From Rhodobacterales bacterium (GTDB lineage Bacteria; Pseudomonadota; Alphaproteobacteria; Caulobacterales; Hyphomonadaceae): a stretch of 64,000 nucleotides of DNA. The position numbers were made by a program, and so were the translations under genes. The notes beneath the pieces were generated by a model, which was given only the letters and a program-made list of their open reading frames with translations, was not told the origin of the DNA and did no database searches. Each line of letters begins with the position of its first letter. Position 1 is the first letter of the stretch. Shown piece after piece: positions 9,552-19,013 of the stretch. The stretch lies in NCBI GenBank assembly GCA_014763715.1, contig JACXUV010000004.1, forward strand, positions 85,496 through 149,495, in the 5' to 3' direction.

Positions 9552-10736
9552 TCAGAGCGCTGTCTCGTCGTAGGAATAGATCCAGTCCAGCCGCGAGCGG
9601 ACGAAACCGGGCGCCGCACGGGCAGCCATCGCCATAGGGACATAGGAACCGAACCGTGTCAGCGGATTGCCGCGGTGATAGAGTTTCGCATTCGAGCGGG
9701 CCCCCGCCTGAACCCGTGTCACACGCGGCTTGCGACGTTCCTCATAAGCGGCAAGGGCCGCCGGTACATCCGCTTCCGCATCCAGGCATGCCGCGAGCGC
9801 CCAGGCATCCTCGATCGCCATGGCCGCACCCTGCGCCAGAAATGGCAGCATGGGGTGGCAGGCATCGCCCAGCAGGGTCACATGCCCCTCGCTCCATTTC
9901 GGCAGCGGCTTGCGCCCATAAAGGGCCCAGCGGTTCATCGAATCGGCTGCTTCGATGATCGCGGTGACGGATGGATGCCAGCGTTTGAAATCCTGCAACG
10001 CCTGCTCTTTCGCACCGGTCGCCGTCCAGGATTCGTCCCCTGGCGTCTTGTGCTCAACCACGCCGACAAAATTGGCGAGACTGCCACGGCGCAACAGGTA
10101 GGTGACCGCGTGCCGGTGCGGTCCGACCCAGACACTGGCTGCCGGGGGTGGAACATGCTTGCCAAGGGCGGTAACCGGCGCCGTCGCGCGCCAGGCAACA
10201 CAGCCGGTGAACTCCGGTTCGTCGGCGCCCAGCATCTGCGTCCTCACCGCCGAATGGATGCCGTCGGCACCGACCAGCAGGTCTGCCTCGATTGTGTCCC
10301 CACCCGCAAAATGCGCGACGACCTTGCCGCCCTGCATTTCGTAGCGTTCCAGCCTGCGGCCCAGGACAAGCGAATCCGGCGCGCGCGCGATCAGCTCCTC
10401 GCGCAACGCATTGATCAGGTCTGCCCGGTGAACATGGATATATTCCGCGCCCCAGCGGTTCGTCGCGGCCTTGCGTAGGGGAATGGAAAAAACGGTCCTG
10501 CCGCTCCGGCCCCAACGCATTTCTGCGGCCTGCGGGCGGAAGGCGTCCGTCATCACGCGGGCGCCCACGCCAAGGGCGTTCAGGACTTTCATCGCATTGG
10601 GGCTCAACTGGAGGCCAGCGCCGACTTCGCTGATCACGCCGGATTGCTCCGCGACAGTGACCGTATGGCCGCGCTTCTCAAGCGCCAGGGCGGCAGTCAG
10701 CCCCCCAATTCCACCGCCGACGACAAGAACGTGCAT
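9552..10736 (-). CDS. FAD-dependent monooxygenase (salicylate hydroxylase-like, class A)
   Basis: 394 residues. Class A flavoprotein hydroxylases use NAD(P)H and oxygen to hydroxylate aromatic or related compounds. Visible motifs are the N-terminal Rossmann GGGIGG (residues 7-12) with AEQ at the end of the second strand, the DG motif LVGADGIHSAVR, and the GD motif LLGDACHPMLPFLAQGAAMAIEDAWALA. Overall it resembles 3-hydroxybenzoate 6-hydroxylase or salicylate 1-monooxygenase, but substrate specificity cannot be assigned. It follows the small zinc-finger gene after 28 nt on the same strand. Confidence 0.88.
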   Translation of the reverse strand: MHVLVVGGGIGGLTAALALEKRGHTVTVAEQSGVISEVGAGLQLSPNAMKVLNALGVGARVMTDAFRPQAAEMRWGRSGRTVFSIPLRKAATNRWGAEYIHVHRADLINALREELIARAPDSLVLGRRLERYEMQGGKVVAHFAGGDTIEADLLVGADGIHSAVRTQMLGADEPEFTGCVAWRATAPVTALGKHVPPPAASVWVGPHRHAVTYLLRRGSLANFVGVVEHKTPGDESWTATGAKEQALQDFKRWHPSVTAIIEAADSMNRWALYGRKPLPKWSEGHVTLLGDACHPMLPFLAQGAAMAIEDAWALAACLDAEADVPAALAAYEERRKPRVTRVQAGARSNAKLYHRGNPLTRFGSYVPMAMAARAAPGFVRSRLDWIYSYDETAL

Positions 10737-10764
10737 GATCAGCCGGCTCCATGTTCAGGGAGAA

Positions 10765-10968
10765 TCAGCGACCCCGGCTGGGGTCTTGCTTACCACCGAT
10801 CAGAACGAATCGCCGGTCGCAGTATTTGCATTCGACAAAGTCTTCATCGCCCATCTCATACCAGACGCGCGGGTGGCCAAGAGCCCCGCCGCCGCCATTG
10901 CAGGAGACCTTATGGCTGTTGACCATCACAATTTCCGGCGGGGTAAAAACATCGCGCTTCGTCGCCAT
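10765..10968 (-). CDS. Zinc-finger CHCC domain protein
   Basis: 67 residues. Proteins of this type are small soluble zinc-binding proteins related to the mitochondrial complex I subunit NDUFS6; their bacterial role is not established. The zinc ligands are Cys23 (VSCNGG), His32 (LGHPRVW), Cys47 and Cys50 (VECKYCDRRF). The start is the ATG at 10968 (MATKRDVFTPPE), which matches the family. The frame stays open much further upstream, but that extension lies on top of the ABC ATPase gene and is not coding. It may be co-transcribed with the FAD monooxygenase gene. Confidence 0.85.
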   Translation of the reverse strand: MATKRDVFTPPEIVMVNSHKVSCNGGGGALGHPRVWYEMGDEDFVECKYCDRRFVLIGGKQDPSRGR

Positions 10969-11088
10969 GACCTTGCCTATCCACTCCTGTGAGCTTTGCG
11001 TGGCTTGTTCGCCTCGCTTCACGGCCCTACCTAGAGCGCACCAGAGAACCGCGCAAGCACCGCCATGCCGCAGGGAAAGAAGGACCGG

Positions 11089-12042
11089 ATGACTGACCAA
11101 AACTCCGCCCCGGAATACGCGATCGAAGTCGAAAACCTGCAGAAAGTCTACGCGGCCTCGGGCCGGATGCCTGAAAAGCACGCCCTGAAGGGAATCAGCC
11201 TCAAGATTCCACGCGGTTCGATCTTCGGTCTCCTGGGGCCAAACGGGGCTGGCAAATCCACCTTCATCAACATTCTGGCCGGCCTGGTGAACAAGACCTC
11301 CGGCACGGCCCGCATCTGGGGCCTCGATATCGACGCCCATCCGCGCCAGAGCCGCGCTGCCATTGGTGTCGTGAACCAGGAGATCGTCGCCGACCCCTTC
11401 TTCACGCCGCACGAAATGCTGGAACTGATGGCCGGCTTCTATGGCGTTCCAAAGAACGAGCGCCAGACGATCGAAATTCTCACGGCTGTGGGCCTCGACG
11501 ACAAGAAGGACGCCTATGTGCGCCAGCTGTCCGGCGGGATGAAGCGGCGTCTCATGGTGGCCAAAGCGCTGGTCCACAACCCGCCCGTGCTGATCCTGGA
11601 CGAACCGACAGCCGGTGTGGACGTCGAGTTACGCCGCTCCCTGTGGACCTATGTGCGCGAACTGCATGACCGCGGCACCACGATCATCCTGACGACTCAC
11701 TATCTCGAAGAAGCCGAGGAACTCTGCGATTCCATCGCCATCGTGAATCATGGCGAGATCGTTGCCTGCGAACCGACCCCGCAGCTCCTCTCCCGTCTCG
11801 ATTACAAGACGCTGGTCATTAGCCCGAAAGAACCGCTGGCAGCTGTGCCGGAGGCCCTCTCCGCGCTCGACACAACGATCCGCAGCTCGGGCGAACTGGC
11901 GATCACGTTCCGGACCAGCGAAACCGGAATCGGCCGCCTTCTGGAACAAGTACGACAGGCCGGAATCGGAATCGGGGACCTCGTCACCGAGACCCCCGAC
12001 CTGGAAGATGTGTTCCTGGCGCTGACCAGCGAACCGGCCTGA
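11089..12042 (+). CDS. ABC-2 type transporter ATP-binding protein
   Basis: 317 residues. A cytoplasmic ATPase of the DrrA/NodI/YadG type, which normally powers a separate ABC-2 permease for drugs, lipids or polysaccharides. The order of motifs is complete: Walker A GPNGAGKST (residues 50-58), Q-loop NQEIV (96-100), signature LSGGM (147-151), Walker B VLILDEP (167-173) and switch His204 in TTHYLEEAEE. A C-terminal extension of about 100 residues is typical of the subfamily. The ATG at 11089 is preferred over one 24 nt upstream because AAGAAGGA lies directly before it. No permease gene is next to it: the flanking genes are divergent and convergent. Confidence 0.9.
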   Translation: MTDQNSAPEYAIEVENLQKVYAASGRMPEKHALKGISLKIPRGSIFGLLGPNGAGKSTFINILAGLVNKTSGTARIWGLDIDAHPRQSRAAIGVVNQEIVADPFFTPHEMLELMAGFYGVPKNERQTIEILTAVGLDDKKDAYVRQLSGGMKRRLMVAKALVHNPPVLILDEPTAGVDVELRRSLWTYVRELHDRGTTIILTTHYLEEAEELCDSIAIVNHGEIVACEPTPQLLSRLDYKTLVISPKEPLAAVPEALSALDTTIRSSGELAITFRTSETGIGRLLEQVRQAGIGIGDLVTETPDLEDVFLALTSEPA

Positions 12043-12055
12043 TCCCTGATCAGGC
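12037..12055. terminator. Shared hairpin between convergent genes
   Basis: Perfect 8-bp inverted repeat GCCTGATC-CCT-GATCAGGC. It includes the stop codon of the ABC ATPase (+) and the last codons of trxA (minus), which end 7 nt apart. There is no strong T run on either side, so termination is inferred from position. Confidence 0.4.
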
Positions 12056-12370
12056 GGTTTGCTTGATCCAGTCGGCAATGGCCTGCTTGCTCATCGCACC
12101 GAGGTGCGTGGCGGCCACTTTGCCATCCTTGAAGATCATCAGAGTCGGCAGGCCACGCACACCATAGCGCGAGCCGGCGACCGGATTTTCATCCACATTG
12201 ATCTTCGCCACTTTCACCTTGCCCGACAGCTCTTCAGCCACGGCTTCAAGGTGGGGCGACATTTGCTTACAGGGGCCGCACCATTCGGCCCAGAAGTCCA
12301 CAACGACGGGGACATCGGAATTGGCGATCACGCCGTCGAAATCGTCGTCGGTTACGGTGATGGCTGCCAT
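12050..12370 (-). CDS. trxA: Thioredoxin
   Basis: 106 residues, the standard size. A cytoplasmic dithiol-disulfide reductant for ribonucleotide reductase, PAPS reductase and many other proteins. The redox site WCGPC lies at residues 30-34 after VVVDFWAE, and the cis-proline loop GVRGLPTLMIFKDGK is intact. It follows addA after 60 nt on the same strand. This adjacency to addAB is common in alphaproteobacteria, so it is probably the last gene of that operon, possibly with its own promoter. Confidence 0.96.
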   Translation of the reverse strand: MAAITVTDDDFDGVIANSDVPVVVDFWAEWCGPCKQMSPHLEAVAEELSGKVKVAKINVDENPVAGSRYGVRGLPTLMIFKDGKVAATHLGAMSKQAIADWIKQTA

Positions 12371-12430
12371 GATAAGGCTCCCTCAGATCTCTGGTTCAAC
12401 AGACTGCTAGATAGGGACTCACGGCACAAG

Positions 12431-15400
12431 TCAAACCTCACTGCCAGCACGTTTTAGTGAGTCTAAAAGCATCTCCTCCGGCAAGGGCATGAGTTTTGGC
12501 CCATCCGTCCAGCACAGGGCGGCACGCACGGTGCGATCTGGCCATGCTTCCTTCAGGACAGCCCAATAGGCCGCCATCTGCAGCCTGTAGCTTTCTCCCA
12601 CGCCCGAAGGTTCGGCAGGCGCGGGCTGGTCGGTCTTGAAATCGACGATGAGGACTTCCTTGTCGGACACGACCAGCCGGTCCACCCGGCCGTTTATGAC
12701 CACACCTTCCGGCAAATAGGCTTTCGAGGCCCCGATGATCGCGGCTTCGGCCCGGCCGCCGGGGGCGAATACACCAGCCATGGCGGGATCGTTCAGCACG
12801 CCCAAGGCCGCCGTCAGCATCTCGTCCCTCTGCGCATCTTCCAGTGAAGCATCGCGCACGAGGAAGTTGCGGCCAGCCGCCTCACGGTCTGCCTCAGGTA
12901 CGTCAGGCAGGTATTGCAGCAGGGCGTGGATCAGGCGGCCGCGCTTGAGACGGGCTTCCCGCCCCTCCCCGAATGGCGCCATGACGGGCGTGTCCCGCCC
13001 AAGCAGACTGGTCGGTGCACTGAACCGGCGGCGCGCCGCAGGTGCATCCTCGACAGGCCGCAAAGCCCATTCGGGAAACTCTGCCCGGTTTTGCCCGGCC
13101 TCTGCCTGCCTCGGGGCAACAGCAGGCTGAGCGCCGTACCGACGGATCTCTTCGCGCGCCTCTCCCTCCGCGGGGACAAGCCGGTCCATCGCATTCAGGC
13201 AGAGGGCATACCAGGACCGGTCGTGATACCCGCCGCCCTTCTGCCCGCCATACCAGTGGCCTGCGATAATCAGCCGGTCCTGCGCGCGGGTCAGCGCCAC
13301 ATACAGCAGTCGCCGGTGCTCTTCCTCGGCGCGTGCATCGGCCAGGGCCCGGGCAGCGGTCACTTCCGCCAGTTCCCCATCTTTGCGCGGCGACCAGACC
13401 GGCACACCTTCAATCTCGTGAATGCGTCCGCCGGAAGGTTTCGGCGCACTCGTCGTATCCGGCAAAATGACAACCGGTGCCTGCAGACCTTTGGCGCCGT
13501 GCACAGTCATGACGCGGATTTCGCGCTCCGGCGCGGCAAGGTCGCGCTTGATCTCGACCTCTCCGGCCTCCATCCGGGCGATGAAACACTGCAGGGAGGC
13601 AGGCTCTGTCGAGTCGAAGGCAATCGCCTCGGCAACCAATGCCTCGACAGGGTCACGCGCCGGATGGCCAAGGCGGGCGTTCAGCTTCTCCCAGCCGGTT
13701 CGCCCATCTTCACCCGGAACATCCAGGATGAAGGTCAGGAAATCGAAGGGTGGCAGGTGCGCCCGGTCGATCAATGCCTGCAGGAAAGCCGCCGCAGACT
13801 GCACATCCGGATCCGGACTATTTTGCACGCGCTGCCACACCGTCTCGCCCCGCGCACGGCCGCTGGCGAGTTCAAACAGGTAACTGTCGTCATCCACCAG
13901 GCCAACAAAAGGACCACGCAGGATTTCAGCGAGAGTCAGATCCCGCTCGGGCAGCGCCGCGAAGCGCATCAGGTTCAAACAGTCCTGCACGCCGATATGA
14001 TCGCCCAGCTTCAGCCGGTCTGCTCCGGCGACAGGGAGCCCCTCAGCCTTCAGGGCACCAATCATCGCATCGAACAGGCCACCCGTGCGCCCGCGAACGA
14101 GGATCAGGATGTCTTCCGGCCGAACGGGGCGCTGCACCCAGCCGTGTCCCTCATCGGCCCAGATACTTTCCCCCGCCCTGATCATGTTCCTGACGGCAAC
14201 GGCGACATCCTTGGCCAGCTTCGCCTTCGGCGAAGAAGACCGCATCGCATTGACCGGGCGGGCCCAGGCGTCTTCGTCAGTCTCTTCCTGCCTGGCAGGT
14301 ATTGGCCAAAGCTCGACGGAGCCATGCTGGTCCGAACGCCAGGCGACATGATGGACGAGATTGCTCTCTTCCGCCGGCATCTCTGCCGGGGCATTCGGGA
14401 TGGGCGGCGCCGCATTCCATACGGTGTCGACATATTCCAGCACTTCCGGCCCGGACCGGAAGGACATTTCCATTGTCTCTTTCAGCAGGTCCGAATTGCG
14501 GGACTGGAACTGATGATACTGCTTCAGCAGCTGCGATGGGTCCGCACCCTGAAAGGAATAGATCGACTGTTTCTCGTCGCCCACGACAAACAGGGTTCGC
14601 GGGTCTTGTGCCCGTTCAATACCCTGCCCGGCATCGAACTCACCCGTCAGCGCATCGACCAGTTCCCATTGCGCGGGGCTCGTATCCTGCGCCTCGTCCA
14701 GCAGCAGGTGGGAGAGGCCACCATCCAGCTTGTAGAGCACCCAGTCTGACATGCCCGTTTCCGTCAGCAGGAGCCGCGTGTGTTCGATCAGGTCATCGAA
14801 GTCGAGCGCCGCGCGGGCACGCTTCAACTCGTGATACCGCTCAAGTGCAGGCAGGCCCACACGGATCATGGCGGAGGTACGCGCGAAGGCAGCGGCCCGG
14901 TTCAGCCGGTCCTCCAGCTCCAGCATGCGCAGGGCTTCCTCGCCATAACCGTCCTTCATCTGGAACAGGGCTGAAACCAGAGGCAGGGCCTCGCCCATGC
15001 CTTTCGTGTACGGATTGGAAGCTCGCAGGTCACCGGTCCCTGTACGAAAAACAGAACGGTAGAGCGCCCAGCGCTCACCCGCATCTTCCGTTGCGATCAC
15101 GGCCATGAGTTTTTCGCCGGTTGCCGCGTCTGTCTTGCCTCCGGTCAGAAGAAGCTCGGCGACCGTGCGGATCTCCGCGGCGGGCATGTCCTCGCCCATG
15201 GCCTGCTCCAGCAACTCTGCAACAGAAGCTTCCGGCGCGTTCAGACGCTCCCGGAGGACATGGTCCATGGCATCGAAATCGCCGCCATGATGCTCTGCGA
15301 AACGCAGGACAGCCGTACCAATGCTACGCAGCGTGTCCAGCGCCAGCATGGCCCCTTCATGTCCGCCCTCCAATGCCAGCAGATCAAGCCGTTCGGACGC

Positions 15401-15973
15401 TTTTTCGCGGGCGGACATGACCGCGGCGCTGCGCGCTTCATTCCACAGCGCGAAGGCCTCGTCTTCCTCGATTTCGGAAAAGCCAGGGAAGACGCCGGCC
15501 TCCAGCGGGAAGCGTCGCAACACGCGGGCACAGAAGGCGTGGATTGTCTCGATACGCAGGCCGCCCGGCGTTTCAAGCGCGTTCGCAAACAGGGCCCGGG
15601 CGACCTGCAGGTCTTCGGCACTGTAGTCGTCGATGTCCCGCCCCTGAAGCTGGGCGAGTTTCTTCTGGAGCGGCCCGTCCTCCATCACCGACCATTGGCC
15701 AAGCGTGCGGAAGAGACGCGACAGCATCTCACTCGCGGCAGCCTTGGTGTAGGTGATGCAGAGGATCGAGTCCGGTTTCGCCCCCGGCCGTCCATCCGGG
15801 CGGCGCAGCAGCAGGCGGGCCACCCGGTCGATCAGAACCTTGGTCTTTCCGGACCCTGCATTTGCCATGACAAACGCCGAATGCATCGGGTCAGCTGAGC
15901 GCGCCTGAACCTGTACGGCCTTGCGGAAATCCGCCGTGTCTGGCGGCAGAATGGGCGCCGTCGCATCAGTCAT
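12431..15973 (-). CDS. addA: Double-strand break repair helicase-nuclease AddA
   Basis: 1180 residues. With AddB it forms the alphaproteobacterial counterpart of RecBCD, resecting double-strand ends for RecA loading. UvrD-type helicase motifs are visible: Walker A ANAGSGKT (about 37-44), ITYTKAAASEM (motif Ia), LLLDEAQDTSPAQW (motif II), VVGDEKQSIYSFQGADP (motif III) and VMTVHGAKGLQAPVVILPD (motif V region). The C-terminal RecB-like nuclease carries INGRVDRL and IVDFKTD (about 1090-1115). The ATG at 15973 is preceded by a G-rich Shine-Dalgarno-like run and overlaps the addB stop by 8 nt; an upstream in-frame extension of 23 codons lies inside addB and was rejected. Confidence 0.95.
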   Translation of the reverse strand: MTDATAPILPPDTADFRKAVQVQARSADPMHSAFVMANAGSGKTKVLIDRVARLLLRRPDGRPGAKPDSILCITYTKAAASEMLSRLFRTLGQWSVMEDGPLQKKLAQLQGRDIDDYSAEDLQVARALFANALETPGGLRIETIHAFCARVLRRFPLEAGVFPGFSEIEEDEAFALWNEARSAAVMSAREKASERLDLLALEGGHEGAMLALDTLRSIGTAVLRFAEHHGGDFDAMDHVLRERLNAPEASVAELLEQAMGEDMPAAEIRTVAELLLTGGKTDAATGEKLMAVIATEDAGERWALYRSVFRTGTGDLRASNPYTKGMGEALPLVSALFQMKDGYGEEALRMLELEDRLNRAAAFARTSAMIRVGLPALERYHELKRARAALDFDDLIEHTRLLLTETGMSDWVLYKLDGGLSHLLLDEAQDTSPAQWELVDALTGEFDAGQGIERAQDPRTLFVVGDEKQSIYSFQGADPSQLLKQYHQFQSRNSDLLKETMEMSFRSGPEVLEYVDTVWNAAPPIPNAPAEMPAEESNLVHHVAWRSDQHGSVELWPIPARQEETDEDAWARPVNAMRSSSPKAKLAKDVAVAVRNMIRAGESIWADEGHGWVQRPVRPEDILILVRGRTGGLFDAMIGALKAEGLPVAGADRLKLGDHIGVQDCLNLMRFAALPERDLTLAEILRGPFVGLVDDDSYLFELASGRARGETVWQRVQNSPDPDVQSAAAFLQALIDRAHLPPFDFLTFILDVPGEDGRTGWEKLNARLGHPARDPVEALVAEAIAFDSTEPASLQCFIARMEAGEVEIKRDLAAPEREIRVMTVHGAKGLQAPVVILPDTTSAPKPSGGRIHEIEGVPVWSPRKDGELAEVTAARALADARAEEEHRRLLYVALTRAQDRLIIAGHWYGGQKGGGYHDRSWYALCLNAMDRLVPAEGEAREEIRRYGAQPAVAPRQAEAGQNRAEFPEWALRPVEDAPAARRRFSAPTSLLGRDTPVMAPFGEGREARLKRGRLIHALLQYLPDVPEADREAAGRNFLVRDASLEDAQRDEMLTAALGVLNDPAMAGVFAPGGRAEAAIIGASKAYLPEGVVINGRVDRLVVSDKEVLIVDFKTDQPAPAEPSGVGESYRLQMAAYWAVLKEAWPDRTVRAALCWTDGPKLMPLPEEMLLDSLKRAGSEV

Positions 15974-18900
15974 CGCCGCCCCCGTCTTCTGTATCACCCG
16001 CCCACTCCGCCCGGCGAGCGAGGCGGTTGTATCCATTGTCATACTTCACGAACTGCACCCGCGGGGCCGACAGAAAAGCGGCGTCATCTTCGCGATAGGC
16101 TGCGATCAGGCGCACGAGCCCTTCCTCTGCCGTTTGCGCAAGCTCGTCCGGCGTCGCCTGAAGCGCCCGGCTCTGACCGATGACCCGCGCATCCGGCTTC
16201 GCCTTGAAAGCCACATATTCCAGACCGGAAACAGGGGCCGCCGGAATCCCCTTATAGCCCCCCTTGCCTGCAATAAGCGCCTGCAGCGGCATCTGCTGGC
16301 TGAGTTCAGCGGCGATCTCCTTGTCCGAGGGCGGACTGCCTGTCTTGAAGTCAATCACGACAAGACTGCCATCCGGCTGGCGCTCAATCCTGTCAGCCAT
16401 GGCGGAGAGCGTGAACGGCGCACCACCAATCTCGAAATCCCAGCTACCTTTGACTTCAAGCTTCGGCTTGCCATCGACACGGCGCGCTGAACGCCAATCG
16501 AGGTACCAGACGGCCATCTGCTCCAGCACCGCCCGCCGCCCCGCCAGCACAGGCTCAGGTTCCCCGGCGGCCTGCAGGTTTTCCGTCAGCAAAGAGACAA
16601 GATGCGCCGCCGTTTTCGGCGCGCCATCATCTTCGAACACTTCCAGTGCCTTGTGGATCGCCGTACCGCGTGGCGCCGGGCCCAGTTCCGCATTCATCGG
16701 CTCGATCGTGTCGAGCTTCAGCACCTGCTCTGCCCAGATCGCGTACGGGTCACGTTGCAACGTATCGATCCGCGTGACGGACAGCTTACGCGGCCAGCCT
16801 TCCGGACGTCGCCTCGGCCTTGGCTCTACCGGGAAATCCTTCGCCAGCGTATTCGTGCCACGGTCCCTGAGGGCCAGCGCCCAGTCGAGCGGGCTTTCGC
16901 CTTCCGGTGCCAGCGCGTCCTTTGCGCCTTCACCGAGCGCACCTTCCGCAAGCGTCTTCAGGCGCCAGACCCAGCGCGAGGCAACGGCAGGCGCATCGTT
17001 CCGCCGGGCGGAGTGAAGCAGCGTCACACGCGGCGCACAGGCCAGCTGGGCAAAGTCATGTGCTGACAGGCCAACCCGGTCTTCCGGATCGTTCAGGCCA
17101 AGGTCTTTCCGGAAACGGCGCGGCAGGAAAGCGTCCGCAGGTGGGCGCTGCGGCCAGACATCTTCATTCAGCCCTGCCAGGATAATGTGGCTGGCAGACT
17201 GAAGCCGCGCTTCCAGCGGTCCCCAGATGGCAAGGCGCGGGTGCTCCGCCACGCCGGCACTCACGGTCCGGTTTGCGGCGTCCGCTCCGATCAGTTCAGC
17301 CAGAGCGCGAGGCGGCATGGGCGCGAGATAATCCGCCAGGTCCGCGATATGCTCCATCATCTGGGTGGCGGAACGGCCATCCTCCCCCGCCCATGGGAAA
17401 GGTGTCTGGCTGACACGGGCGGCAAGCGCGGCGATACGTTCGGCAATCTCACGGCCCGGCATGGGTCCGGCATCCGAAAGGTCTGCGTCCGTTTCCAGAA
17501 AGGCGTCTGCGATCTGCTCCACCAACTCCAATGCCGCGGCCTGCTCGGCGTCAGAGAAACCGGCATAAGGATCCAGATCCTTCCGGGTCCGGATGGAGTG
17601 AATGAGATCATTCAGGGAGCGCCAGTTGCGCGCTCCGCGCAGGAAATGGCGATCGAGGCTGTCGGCGCCTTTGAAACCACGGGCAAAGGGGTGCTTCAGC
17701 ACCGCACTCAGGATGACCGGCTCCGCTGGATCGAGCACCCAGCGCGCACAGAGGCCGATCAGGCTGCCTGCGGTGGTCTGCCCCAGCGGACTGCCCGAGG
17801 AAGGCGGCACATCCAGCCCCCAACGCCTCAACACGCCGCTGACACGCCGGGCCAGTGTCGCATCCGGTGTGACCAGCGCCGCCGTCTCGTCTGGCTTCTC
17901 CGCCACCTGACGCAACAGCAGCGCAGCAATTTCCGCCTCCACGGCCTCGTCAGGCGCCTCGATCACTGTCAGCCCGTCCAGGGCTGACAGGGCGAAGTCT
18001 TCCTTTACCGTGCCAAGAGACTGGGACAGCGTGTCCAGCGTGCGCCGCCAATCGGCTGTGGACTCTGCCGGGGCGAGCGCCTCATGGATCATCCGGCGGC
18101 GGGCCTCTGCCTTGTGCGCCCCATCCGTACCCGGCCAGATGCCGACTTCGCCCGGAGCGACACCAAGATCCCGCAATGTGTCGAACAGGATATGCTGAGG
18201 GTGGCTAGCAGAACCGCCGATGACGGCGCGCGCCTCCTCATCGGCGTGCGTATCCAGGCCGGGCAACACGACAAGCCCTTTCGGCAAAGCCATGGCCGCC
18301 TTCATCAGGATACGGCCAGCAGGCGTCGCCCCTGTGGAGCCGGCGATCAGTACGGGCGCCTGCGGCGGCTTCGCCTGCCAGCGCTCAACCGTGATACGGG
18401 CTGCAGCAATATCCCGCAGGAAAGGGTCACTCTCCCCGTTCTCGGCTAGCCAGCCCGGCCAGCTCTCCGAAATGATCTTCAGGAATTTGACCGACTTTTC
18501 CCAATGCAGGGCCAACTCAGCTGTGTCCGCAAGATCCGAAAGGCCCGACCAGTCCACCTGTTCGCTGAGGGCGGCCTGCTCCATCAGGCGGCTCAGCTCC
18601 TGCGCGGCAGCGAGGGCAGACGTTGCCGGCGGCACGATGCCATAAGCCTTCTCATAAAAGGCTTGAACCAGATGCGTCAGCGCCCCAAGACGGCGGGCAG
18701 GCGACATGGCCGGCGGCAGGCCGGCGCGCGCAGCATCTACCGAAGGCGCCTCGTCTGCTTCGATATCGCCCAGCGTGCGAATGTCCGGCGGCAGGATCGC
18801 TCTTTCACCGCTTGCATCATAGAGCACTCCGGCCAGCACACGCGCTGAGCGCCGGTTCGGCACATAGATGATGGCATCCGCCAGTGCATCGGGAGCATTC

Positions 18901-19013
18901 GCCAGCCCCGTCTCCTCCGCCAGCGTCGAGGCCAGCGCTCGCAGGAAGTCTGTTCCCGGAGGAATGGTATATATGCGGGACGCCCCGGAAAAGAGGCCCT
19001 TCTTATCCGCCAT
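15966..19013 (-). CDS. addB: Double-strand break repair protein AddB
   Basis: 1015 residues, partner of AddA. The N-terminus (SRIYTIPPGTDFLRALASTLAEETGLANAPDALADAIIYVPNRRSARVL) is typical of alphaproteobacterial AddB. Its first loop, IPPGTDF, is not a proper Walker A sequence, so ATP-driven helicase activity is not expected. The C-terminal RecB-type nuclease shows MADRIERQ and VVIDFKTG (Asp near residue 887). The four cysteines that hold an iron-sulfur cluster in Bacillus AddB are not present around the nuclease. The gene overlaps murU by 11 nt upstream and addA by 8 nt downstream, which suggests translational coupling. Confidence 0.92.
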   Translation of the reverse strand: MADKKGLFSGASRIYTIPPGTDFLRALASTLAEETGLANAPDALADAIIYVPNRRSARVLAGVLYDASGERAILPPDIRTLGDIEADEAPSVDAARAGLPPAMSPARRLGALTHLVQAFYEKAYGIVPPATSALAAAQELSRLMEQAALSEQVDWSGLSDLADTAELALHWEKSVKFLKIISESWPGWLAENGESDPFLRDIAAARITVERWQAKPPQAPVLIAGSTGATPAGRILMKAAMALPKGLVVLPGLDTHADEEARAVIGGSASHPQHILFDTLRDLGVAPGEVGIWPGTDGAHKAEARRRMIHEALAPAESTADWRRTLDTLSQSLGTVKEDFALSALDGLTVIEAPDEAVEAEIAALLLRQVAEKPDETAALVTPDATLARRVSGVLRRWGLDVPPSSGSPLGQTTAGSLIGLCARWVLDPAEPVILSAVLKHPFARGFKGADSLDRHFLRGARNWRSLNDLIHSIRTRKDLDPYAGFSDAEQAAALELVEQIADAFLETDADLSDAGPMPGREIAERIAALAARVSQTPFPWAGEDGRSATQMMEHIADLADYLAPMPPRALAELIGADAANRTVSAGVAEHPRLAIWGPLEARLQSASHIILAGLNEDVWPQRPPADAFLPRRFRKDLGLNDPEDRVGLSAHDFAQLACAPRVTLLHSARRNDAPAVASRWVWRLKTLAEGALGEGAKDALAPEGESPLDWALALRDRGTNTLAKDFPVEPRPRRRPEGWPRKLSVTRIDTLQRDPYAIWAEQVLKLDTIEPMNAELGPAPRGTAIHKALEVFEDDGAPKTAAHLVSLLTENLQAAGEPEPVLAGRRAVLEQMAVWYLDWRSARRVDGKPKLEVKGSWDFEIGGAPFTLSAMADRIERQPDGSLVVIDFKTGSPPSDKEIAAELSQQMPLQALIAGKGGYKGIPAAPVSGLEYVAFKAKPDARVIGQSRALQATPDELAQTAEEGLVRLIAAYREDDAAFLSAPRVQFVKYDNGYNRLARRAEWAGDTEDGGGDD

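Noticed and set aside
10969..11577. Long N-terminal extension of the zinc-finger gene
   Set aside because: It overlaps the ABC ATPase gene on the other strand; the family protein begins at the ATG at 10968.
12914..14749. 611-codon plus-strand frame
   Set aside because: Lies antisense within addA, which has all helicase motifs; the plus-strand protein has no recognisable domains.
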